A stretch of 64,000 nucleotides of DNA from NCBI RefSeq assembly GCF_026151205.1, contig NC_087072.1, forward strand, positions 24,455,799-24,519,798, read 5' to 3'. The notes beneath the pieces were generated by a model. It saw only the letters and a program-made list of their open reading frames with translations, was not told the DNA's origin and searched no databases. The position numbers and the translations under genes were made by a program. Within the stretch, counting starts at the first letter, position 1, and the number at the start of each line of letters is the position of its first letter. The DNA comes from Bolinopsis microptera (lineage: Eukaryota > Ctenophora > Tentaculata > Lobata > Bolinopsidae). Positions 54,827 to 64,000 of this stretch are shown piece after piece.

Positions 54827-57284
54827 TTATCTGTCATACAAGACAAACTTTCCCAAACATACAAGTTCCTTTCCTAATAACTTGCCACGTTGACTCATCA
54901 CAAAGTTCACCTCGAGACCCTGGTTGTCACCCTGGTTACCGTTCTCATCCCAAGACCGCACGACCAGCTGTCTACCCAGCACCACAGGGTACTTATACTC
55001 TATATCAATGGTCTGTACCCTCTGGAGAGGAGATCTGAGGAGAAGTACTGGTATTTAATATGGTACGCACTGTCCAGTAGGTAGTCCACGTACACGGGGT
55101 GCCCCACGTGGTTGTTGAAGTCCAGGTCAGAGGGACGCACTGTTAAAGTTGTTTCTCCAGCTGATATTGGTACGTCCGTGTTCAGTGAGAAGCGAATATT
55201 AGACTTGCCGGGATTATTAGCTGTAAACTTGGCTGGGAGATCGATTGGTTTACCAGTTGTGGCTGAAACGTACACCATTTTCCGGACCAGTGTTGCAATG
55301 AGGTCACCGTCGAAATACCAATGGATAGTCATGTCAAATGATGTCTTTCCTGTGTAGCTGTTATAAGCTTCAACAGTCAATTTGTAAGGTTTTTCTGGCC
55401 AAGAGATATTATACAATTTTTCAGTCAAAGTAAGTCTGATATTCCTCATAAAGACCGTCTTGGATTCATTGAATTCGAACAATCCATAATCACAGAAATT
55501 GTTCAACCTCAAAAATTCTGCCGTCTCCTGACCCCATTGAACGAAGACTTTAGGGTTGACCTTGTGGTTTCGGCTCAGATACATTCCAATGGGTATCTCA
55601 CCTCGGTACACCTGAAAGCCGTTCATCGGAGACGTCGAGAAGTTTAATCTTCGGAGGATATCGTGGGCTAGATAAATCATTGTGTAATAGACAGCAAATA
55701 TCATCGTGCAAACGCAACGAACTGCAGACTGCAAGACAATAAGTGAATCAGTGTAATACAGTGTGTAGGCGTGTAGAGTATTGAATAATGTGGATCAAAT
55801 TACTACTACCAACGTGATGCGTCCTACACGCTATTCTAACATAGCACTAGAATTTACTTGCGTCTTCCGGTTATATTATACATACCACATGTATTGTATA
55901 CACGTCGTCTAATGTAGTGATTATATATAGTCTAGGTAATGGATATCTGAAAATTAGAGCTAGCATTCTTATATCTTGAACCAGTGCTCTTATAAAAGCT
56001 TGAGCTACTCCATTAATAGCTTGAGCCAGTACTCTTTTAAAAGCTTGAGCCACTCCTTTTATAGCTTGAGCCAGTACTCTTATAGATTGAGCCAGTACTC
56101 TTATAAAAGCTTGAGCCACAACTCTTAAAGATTGAGCCAGTACTCTTATAAAAACTTGAGCCACAACTCTTGTAGATTGAGCCAGTACTCTTATAAAAAC
56201 TTGAACCACAACTCTTGTAGATTGAGCCAGTACTCTTATAAAAGCTTGAGCCAGTACTGTTAAAGCTTGAGCCAGCACTCTTATAAAAGCTTGAGCAAGA
56301 ACTCTTGTAAAGTGAGTCAGTACTCCCATAGCTTCAACCAGTACTCTTATAGCGGAGAGCCAAGATACAATCAATAATCACGCTAACGCATAATAAACAA
56401 AACACAGCACACTAGCAGCAGAACGATCTCAAGAAATAGCGGCTGCTCGATACTCCTTCATAAATCCTCTAACCTGACCACTGCCATTAAAACTAAATAA
56501 AAATACAATTTAGTATCTGAAATCCAACGCTCATTAATCCTTCAAGAGCCTAAATATTGCTAGATTGTAAAATCATGACGTCCATTATAGTAATATCGGA
56601 ACGAAAGTACAAATTAGCTTATGTTCACTCTTTAAATAACCCACGGCAAGAAGTGGAACTACCAGTTCGAACTTCTTTCTCTGTGACTCCTCTGGATTTG
56701 TGATAATTATGCTGCTGCCCACTCAGTTTGAGCTACACAAGATATTATGCCAGACTACACAGCTGTCTACGCCACTTCATGCCGTGAAGCTGCACTGCCA
56801 GTTCGATGTGCGAGCTTTTCATGCTCGATATCAGATCAGAATATCAGGTGACGGACTGCTCAACATCAATTATTAAATTACCAAATCAGGGCAAAAAAAT
56901 TAAACATTTGCCCCCGCAACGGTATTTACGGCCCTGTGCCAAATTGTACTATAGATAAGATCCAAGAATAAGATATTATAATATATATATTATAATATCT
57001 TATATTTCGCTTATAAACATTAAACATTTACTTAGATTTTCAATTTAAGTCAGCCTTGGCAAGGGTCCAACCGTAATTACATATACGATGAATTTGAGTA
57101 TTTACTTTCTTTATTATAAAGGGTACACAGCAGGAGAGCAAACAATGTTGACAGATGAGCCCGACCTACAATGAAGTTACTGAAGTTCTAAAATGCATAT
57201 CATGTCCTGTCCCGATGTGTCAACGTCAACAAAAAAGTAAAGAATAAAACTCACCGTTGTGTCATTGTCCACCACTGTTGCCAT
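54827..57284 (-). CDS. Membrane-anchored hot-dog fold, acyl-thioesterase-like protein
   Basis: Exon 1 is 57284-57255 (MATVVDNDTT, then GTGAGT). Exon 2 starts at 55728 after TTGCAG, in phase 0. A hydrophobic segment (TMIFAVYYTMIYLA) near residues 18-31 suggests an N-terminal membrane anchor. Two hot-dog-like halves follow. The second has DLDFNNHVGHPVYVDYLLDS, the D-N-H-V pattern of acyl-ACP/acyl-CoA thioesterases, and ends VMSQRGKLLGKELVCLGKF. The likely role is thioester hydrolysis at a membrane, by family analogy only. A one-base frame shift between 55015 and 55050 separates the main frame, which would stop at 55000, from the conserved C-terminal frame starting QTIDIEYKYPVVLGRQLVV. This may be a sequencing error or a lesion. 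Confidence 0.7.
55970..56360. repeat. 24-bp tandem repeat in the intron of the thioesterase-like gene
   Basis: About 16 diverged copies of a unit close to TTGAGCCAGTACTCTTATAA. The period is divisible by three, so the minus strand is open for 167 codons (VLAQAFIR-type repeat). It lies in an intron, and I regard the frame as non-coding. Confidence 0.85.
56709..56876 (+). CDS. Possible small exon or gene, unrecognised
   Basis: A 55-codon plus-strand frame, MLLPTQFELHKILCQTTQLS onward, compositionally protein-like and ending in a stop. A GTGACG donor candidate lies within it after RISG. It lies in an intron of the minus-strand thioesterase-like gene. No homologue is recognised and chance is a real alternative. 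Confidence 0.2.
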   Translation: MLLPTQFELHKILCQTTQLSTPLHAVKLHCQFDVRAFHARYQIRISGDGLLNINY

Positions 57285-57801
57285 GACGTCTCTTCGCAAC
57301 TTGAACTAGTGCGAGTTCAAGAGATTAATTTCTACATTTCTATAATCATATTGTGAATTGTGAACGATTACGTTTGGGTAGTACTAGTAGATAAGTAGAT
57401 GACTTAACAATTGTGTTTGGAGTTAGTTTATTTCAGCTTTTGAAAGTAAGTTAAATCGATAATCAATAAGTAAACCTGATTTGTAATGGATAATAAATCT
57501 ACAAACTGTTATAATATATATACATGCTTAATACCCTAAAAATAATATTACAGAAATAAATTTAATGTCATGCAAACTGCTAATAAATTCAAAAAGCAAC
57601 TTTCAAATATTTTATTGCCCAAAATATTCGCAAATCTATAAACTGTTAAACTGTTAATTTGACATAGTACAAAACTTGCAGATTTATCACAATAAAAACG
57701 ATCAAAATATGCTGAATTCAAAAAATACATCACGACCCTCACAAAAAGCATCTAAATTAAGCCCAGAAAAGCCATGCGACAATTAAAAACTACGCTGTTA
57801 A

Positions 57802-59135
57802 TCATTCGAGGCCAAGATTTTCCAATCTATTATGCAGCTCAGACAGTTTTTCGGATTTCTTGGTTTCGTTGAGTTTTATGATGGTGAAGAGATGCTCCTG
57901 AAGGCCCTCCTTCAGCTCCTTGCACTTGTGTAAGTCCAGTTTCGCTGCCACGAATTCCTGCTCTGCAGTCTCGTATCTCTTACTGGGTGCAGCATAAAGA
58001 TTAAATTAATTTTACAGGTTCAAAACAGAAAATCTCTCTGCAACTGTTAATCTAAGTTGCTTAATTTCCATAAAAATGTTTAAACAAATAACAATGAAAT
58101 GCACGTGGATTATAACGTTCTTTCTCATAAAGAACTACCTGGCATCGTGACATCTCCTGTTGCAATGATCAATTCTATCCCTCAGAATGGAAATGTCACA
58201 TGTGAGTTCTCTTTCTACTGAAGCCACTTCATTTTGTAGAGTTTTCAAGAGGTTCGCTTGTTGTGCAGTTTTTGTGAACTTCTCGGTTATGGTCTCTTTT
58301 AGATGTTTCTGTTTCTGTCTATTCTCTTTTTGAAGTTTTGCTTGAGCTTGCTGAAGCTGTTCGACTTTCGTCCTGAATAGAAAGATCTATCTTAACGATT
58401 AAGTTTAATTGTTTTTGATGCAGATTGTAAATATAAAAGTTAAGAACTAACATTTTGAAGCCAGAATTTTGTGAAAATCAGTTCATTTCTCTTATAATAC
58501 CATCAAGACTTACAGCTGAACTTCAAAGTCAAGGTTTTGCTGTTGGTATGGCTTAAAAGGATTGTCATCCTCCGTCGCTGTTGTACTTTCAGTCTCCTCA
58601 TTGACCCTATCATTGCTAGCACCCTCACTTTCGTTCTCAGATGGTATCACTACCTCTTCATTAGCTTGTAAAGAGGTCTGATTCATGATTTCTTGTTGCA
58701 CTGGTTTTTGAGGAGATGACTCCTGGACCAGGGTTACCTCATCAGTAACTGAAACTTCGGGAGACTTCACAGATTTCGTTTCTGCTGCTAACTTTTCTCG
58801 AAACTCCCTCTGTTTTGCAGCACGATCAACTGGCTTCGTAAACGATGCACCATCTGAAATATATACAATTAGGGCACTCTACACTGTAGTAGCCATTAAA
58901 TGAAATATTTTTACTTATCTTGAAATAGAGTTCCTACCATATTGGAACAATAAAGTCTTGTTGTCCGAATATAAAACGTACTTAAATCGCCAATGACTTT
59001 AACATGTTTGCTAGAGGGTTGAGATGTCCGCTCACTCCTCTGTCCGTTCGTCTTAGTGGTTGTTTGTTTTGACTGAAGGTTCCTGTTGCTGTTCAGTTGG
59101 TTGATCTCGTCATCCGTAAACCCTATTTCATCCAT
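57802..59135 (-). CDS. GORAB: RAB6-interacting golgin (GORAB)
   Basis: Four exons: 59135-58982, 58853-58514, 58372-58139, 57982-57802, with consistent GT-AG phases. About 300 residues in total. The start (MDEIGFTDDEINQLN) corresponds to the GFSEEELRRLK start of GORAB. The middle is an acidic, disordered segment. Exons 3-4 form the conserved coiled coil, with DISILRDRIDHCNR and AEQEFVAAKLDLHKCKELKE matching the GORAB core (ILRNRIDQ, AEAEYIVAKLDIQ). GORAB is a trans-Golgi scaffold that binds RAB6 and SCYL1 and helps COPI retrieval. It ends at LENLGLE, without the long tail of vertebrate GORAB. It lies 417 bases downstream of KAT8 on the same strand. Confidence 0.88.
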
Positions 59136-59552
59136 ATCATGACTACCAAATAGTAATAGTCTCAGTTCAGTTTAAATTACCAAAATATTATTCATTGTAG
59201 ATTTTAGTTCATAGCTAAATTCTTTTAGTTTATATTAATATTCGCTATGGGTCTGCAAAACATTTTATGTTCATGAGATTGAGTATGACACCGAGTAAGA
59301 AGATGATACTTCTGGGAAGTAAATTAAACTGGTAAATTTGTAGAATGGTATTATCATCGAACTTTGAATCATATTAAATGCGATCCGTCTTAAAATCATA
59401 ATACAAAATGAATGAAAAATAAAGTCATTTGTTAACATATCGAACTATGATGTTGGCTGATTTCCAAAATGGGCCGATCACATCATCATCTGAGAAGAAT
59501 TTGTACGGAGTCCTGCAGCAATGTAGTAAATGTGGTACTCATAGAGACATCT

Positions 59553-60293
<741 letters not shown>

Positions 60294-60508
60294 CTAGAGT
60301 CTGGAGATAAAACCATCTGAATCATAATACGATTTGTAGATAATTTTGAGAGGCATTTTGGAGTGGAAAATGGGAATAGAAACAACAGCTACCACACTGG
60401 ATTCGATACCACCAACCCGATAGAAATCCTGGCGTTTGCTAAGAAGACCTTGCTTGAGGGACCCTTAGACGCCTAGCCCATCACCACCACAACAGCTATT
60501 AAAATAAA

Positions 60509-60608
60509 NNNNNNNNNNNNNNNNNNNNNNNNNNNNNNNNNNNNNNNNNNNNNNNNNNNNNNNNNNNNNNNNNNNNNNNNNNNNNNNNNNNNNNNNNNNN
60601 NNNNNNNN
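60509..60608. other. Assembly gap (100 N)
   Basis: Exactly 100 N bases, a conventional placeholder for a gap of unknown size. It is followed directly by a CT-rich microsatellite, which probably caused the break. KAT8 exons may be missing here. Confidence 0.99.
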
Positions 60609-60664
60609 CCTCCCTCTTCCCTCTCCCCCTCTCTCTCTCTATATCTCTCTATCTATCTCTCTCA
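60609..60664. repeat. CT-rich microsatellite next to the gap
   Basis: Runs of CTCT and CTAT. Likely the reason for the assembly break. Confidence 0.9.
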
Positions 60665-61560
60665 TACCACAATGCGCCATAAATGGCAGATTATAGCAGG
60701 ATTACTTCTTTTAACGTAACACGCATAGCGAAGATTAAATGATTCTTCGCGCGAAAAACGCGCGCGCGCGTCTGTGACGGTTTCAGTGTAAAGTCGGTTT
60801 TAAAGTAATGCAATATGTATGTACTACGGCTTAACGGTCATTCAAATTGATATCATTGCCTTTTGTTTGGGAAAGAGAGACACTGACAGCGCTCCACTCT
60901 ACCCTAATGATGGGTTTTGGTCAAATCAATATATATATAATATGACCATCAGCTGGTTAGGTTAGAGTGTAAAAAATATGCAATAAATTGTTGGACATTG
61001 GTATGGTGACCAGCCTCACAGAGATAGCTCTATGAGTCTGGTCAACAAACCAGCAGGACAATAAGAAAATGTCAAACATGCCCCGTGACGGTTAATAGGT
61101 CTCAGCGAACCTTAACATTAGATGAAATATTAACTCCTTAGCATCACGAGGCTATATATTATATTGTTAACAAAGAAGCTTAAAATTGTGTGTAACAGAA
61201 TAACTTGATGAAGGAATAAGGATTACACCACTTGTTTTGGACGCCGGGGCTAATAAAAATATAATTATAAGTATTGCCGGTTGCTGATACTGATAAAATT
61301 TGTACATCAAGATCATGCAAATCATGTTCCCGCGCGCGCTGATTGCCGAACATTGGCATTAAATTTAAAGTTTGAGATATTTTTTCTAACGTGCAAAGAC
61401 TGTCCGGGTCCCAAGGAAATCTTACTGGCTGGCCGTGTTACTAGAGGTGATAATTTTTCAATATCATATTATCTTTTGTCATGTCGTGAATCAAAAAAAT
61501 CCCTGTAGTTCAAGTTCAAAGTTGATCTGCACTCATGCAGTATTTTCATGGCGAGCGGTA
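60665..61560. other. Intergenic or intronic sequence without recognised genes
   Basis: Includes a CGCG-rich palindromic patch near 60750-60770 and otherwise AT-rich sequence. I looked for MYST-domain exons on the minus strand and found none. Confidence 0.4.
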
Positions 61561-61730
61561 GTATAATTATTGGAATGCGGAAGGCGCTCACTCACGCTCA
61601 GCTAGCCTGTCATTCCGTTACTGGGCTGCGCTCAGCCTGCATCATTCCGCCGAATATAATTTTTATTCATATCATGTTTATGAACATTATATTATAGCCT
61701 GGGGCCCCTAGGTAAGTCGGTAACTTTATT
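61561..61730. repeat. MITE fragments of the TTACTGGGC/CCTGGGG family
   Basis: Contains AGCCTGTCATTCCG, TTACTGGGCTGCGCTCAGCC and ATAGCCTGGGGCCCCTAGGTAAG, matching the ends of elements at about 15350-15495 and 27078-27151. Confidence 0.6.
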
Positions 61731-61922
61731 TGTACGATCATGTAATCCAATGTGAGTATGGCCATGAGCCAAAAAACATGGGTCTTGAGCAAGGCTCGAC
61801 CGGGATCCCGGTCCCGCTGAAAATCGGACTGGGAACTCCGGTACGGTCCCGGCCAAAATGCTGAATTTTGAACGGGACCAAACCAAGATGTTTTCTAAAT
61901 GTTAGCATATCTTTTTTTGCAG

Positions 61923-62105
61923 TTATCGGACCTCGATTGTGGAACTTAATCCAACCAAACCTCCATATACTATCGAAAATCCCCTGCACTTTAAAGAAAT
62001 GCTTACGATGTTTGTGAAAACATTCCCAGATGAGCCTCCAGTGGCAGGATACAGCTGCACCAGAATGGAAACTCGTTACTGGATTAGAGTGGAATTAAGG
62101 CAGTG
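61923..62105 (+). pseudogene. 5'-truncated fragment of the CR1-like LINE ORF2
   Basis: The plus strand reads IGPRLWNLIQPNLHILSKIP and then, after a one-base shift, EMLTMFVKTFPDEPPVAGYS. These match ARLWNLLPRQVNIL and LLARFLETFPDTPPTKGYT at the end of the ORF2 at 41713-44880. It is an old, diverged 3' fragment. Confidence 0.75.
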
Positions 62106-63027
62106 ACCTCGCTGTCCGGGTGGTCAGCAACTCTGATAACCCGATATGCAATATGGGATTCTGTGAACTTAAAGCACACCAAAGTAACCAAACTCCAAAG
62201 TGAGTATTACAAGTTTATTACTTATAGTTATAGTTCATTAATTTAGGACGGTGTTTGGTTCCACCCTCGTGTCCATGTTAAACTGAGTCATGTGACTCGC
62301 CCTTGTGTCCACCCTTTTAGGAATAGGACGCCCTTGTGGCTTGTGTCCAACGCGTCGTGTCCGGTTCTCGGCTGAAATTAGCCATAGCACATAGAATCGT
62401 CCTGGAAAACTGTGCCTTTCATACATTGATCTATAAGTCTGGCTCGAGAAATCTAAGATTCGTCTTGCCAAGTAACTGCTTCAGTTTGTCTATGAGGCCC
62501 AGGTGAAATCTGTGTTGTTGTACAAGTACAACTGTTTTATTGAACAATTACAAAGCGGTTTTCAGGAATTCTGATTTTGACTGATATCATGAGTTCACAA
62601 ACAACGATGAATGAAATCGCCGAATGTTTACTGAATACAATTACAAGGTAAAAACTTCAAAAAATTTAAGGTTATCTTTACAAGCTTTAAATCATTATAA
62701 ACCCCTTAATATTTGTATGATTCTATCAAATCTGACGAATCGAATTAAAATATATTTATAAGGACGTGTCGTTTATCAACAAATTGAAAAACTCAAAAAT
62801 CTTAATTAAAAACTGCATAAATTTGCAAGTTCGATTCTGCCTCAGTTTTGATAATCATGGAATCCATCAAAATTATTTGATCTCCATCACTTACTCTTCA
62901 GTATTCTTCATACAATATACATCGACTATCGATAGATGCTCTTTACTTATTTTTATCGTACCTCATTTTCACTAGCGTAAACTAATCTGACCGAAAGCTG
63001 ACAAGGAGCTCTTAAAAATACTGAATT
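62106..63027. other. Intergenic sequence between the LINE fragment and slingshot
   Basis: No exons were recognised. 62238-62360 has repeated GTGTCCA/CCTTGTG motifs. The 3' UTR of the slingshot gene is expected near 62950-63027. Confidence 0.4.
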
Positions 63028-63773
63028 CTACCCTACTTCACCACCAGCCGCATAAAGTTCATTTATATCAGCAGAATCCAGGATTTGATTCAATGTCTGC
63101 TCATCATTGTGATACTCTGTGATGGTTTTCTGATAGAGCTCTAACTGTTTTTGAAAACCCCAATTAGGTTTGACACAAGACCTGCGATGCTTCACGAAGG
63201 AAGAGGCGTCTGAGAGCGACATGTCGTATTCTCTCATTAAGTAGGACATAGTGGTGGACCCTGATCTGCTAATGCCCATCTGACAGTGTACTAACACCTG
63301 ACGGGCAAGTGGAGTCAACATCATAGTTGGGATTTTATATAGTTATGTATTACATAATATGTTAGTGATGAATCATTATGCAACTTGGCTAATTTTGCCT
63401 TAAATAATCACGTCTGGGGGGACTTACCTTGCCTTTGGAGTCCCGGCAATTCTTAATGTACTTATGAGTATTTTCCCAGTGTTCCAAAAGATTAGACTTC
63501 GGCACGTCCAACACTTCGATCCTTGACGGGGAGAAGGATTTAGAGAGGAATATAATACTGTAATTATTTGTTATTGTTATCATGATAGTATCTTACTCAC
63601 ACCCACTTCTAAGAATGCCCACTGTAAATATCTTAGTACTTAATAGTGGCTTTAATACCTAAGATAGTCGAATGAAGACTCGAAAGGAGAATCTATCTCT
63701 GAGGTAACGTTGAGAATGTGAGTTATGCCGTTCTCAACCAGTTCCTCGTAGTTACACGCGTTCCATTCCGATC
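63028..63773 (-). CDS. SSH: Slingshot-type cofilin phosphatase, catalytic-domain exons (5' end outside window)
   Basis: Three exons on the minus strand: 63773-63659, 63521-63428, 63297-63028, joined in compatible phases. They encode GSEWNACNYEELVENGITHI, LNVTSEIDSPF, IEVLDVPKSNLLEHWENTHK, and VLVHCQMGISRSGSTTMSYL with the catalytic HCX5R loop, then VKPNWGFQKQLELY. This is the slingshot dual-specificity phosphatase core (GSEWNASN, LNVTREID, HCKMGVSRS). Slingshot dephosphorylates ADF/cofilin and so promotes actin turnover. The frame stops about 40 residues after the core, so the long Ser-rich tail of animal SSH is absent or encoded by an alternative exon. The N-terminal SSH domain lies beyond the right edge. 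Confidence 0.9.
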
Positions 63774-64000
63774 CTGGAGGAGTGCACATTGTTTAACGAC
63801 ATGAGGAATGGATAATTATTTGGGAGGAACATAAATTTTACAGAAAATGTAAAATCCATAAGCATTTTGTAATTGATCAAATGGTCACGAGAATGAGGCC
63901 CTTTTTAGAAGGTACTAAGGTAGAGTTTGAGACTTTGTTCTTCTGTTCTGTTTGACGATATAATACCCGATTGATCTAAGCTAACAGTAACTGATCACGT
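63774..64000 (-). other. Slingshot intron reaching the right edge
   Basis: Upstream intron of the slingshot gene. The previous exon is outside the window. No coding motif was seen. Confidence 0.5.

Noticed and set aside
55871-56374. 167-codon VLAQAFIR repeat protein on the minus strand
   Set aside because: A 24-bp tandem repeat in an intron; the frame is open because the period is a multiple of three.

Overview
This window is nuclear DNA from an animal, probably an invertebrate; I cannot name the species. The gene set supports Metazoa: slingshot phosphatase, GORAB, KAT8/MOF, DEK and a SEC23IP/DDHD2-type protein. So do short GT-AG introns, 1-1 phase exon shuffling of secreted domains, and a dense load of LINEs, hAT, mariner, pogo and MULE relics and foldback DNA. 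The sequence is AT-rich and has one 100-base assembly gap (60509-60608).

Region 1, 1-11.6 kb. A minus-strand SEC23IP/DDHD2-like gene starts at 11615. Its first four exons end at 9837, and its next exon lies 9.4 kb away at 357-446, where the gene leaves the window. The intervening intron carries a complete-looking plus-strand gene (2796 to at least 9393) for a secreted protein. That protein is built from four repeats of one unrecognised ~140-residue domain followed by paired sushi/CCP domains.

Region 2, 11.7-40.2 kb. Here lies a segmental duplication. Block A (about 11.7-21.65 kb) and block B (about 24.4-30.26 kb) each carry a nine-finger C2H2 gene and a DEK gene, both on the minus strand. 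They differ by mobile-element insertions, so each block serves as an empty-site control for the other. Insertions include a TTAA-flanked 2.0 kb element, a pogo-like element, a LINE fragment with a tRNA-like segment, and several small MITEs. Next to each block is a ~1.2 kb repeat of unknown nature (called R here), present six times between 21.6 and 48.3 kb. One R copy is split by a 6,988 bp foldback element (30266-37253) with ~530 bp terminal inverted repeats and a perfect 6 bp target duplication. The foldback itself holds minisatellites, a LINE 3' end, two oppositely oriented hAT-type elements and a poly(A) retroposon.

Region 3, 40.2-48.3 kb. A nearly intact CR1-like LINE (ORF1 with PHD-like and CCCH zinc motifs, ORF2 with endonuclease and reverse transcriptase) sits between two pairs of R repeats.

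Region 4, 48.4-54.2 kb. A secreted-protein gene has its signal-peptide exon end, with the 5' splice site, amplified into about 33 tandem 49 bp units. Downstream exons encode a PLAT-like domain and a cysteine-rich segment. A mariner-type MITE and a MULE-derived element follow.

Region 5, 54.8-64 kb. Four housekeeping-type genes lie on the minus strand: a membrane-anchored hot-dog thioesterase-like protein, GORAB, the 3' end of KAT8/MOF (its upstream exons fall at or beyond the gap), and the phosphatase domain of slingshot, whose 5' part lies outside the window.

All exon boundaries are my own reading of splice sites and reading phase. Family names come from remembered motifs; no search was run.
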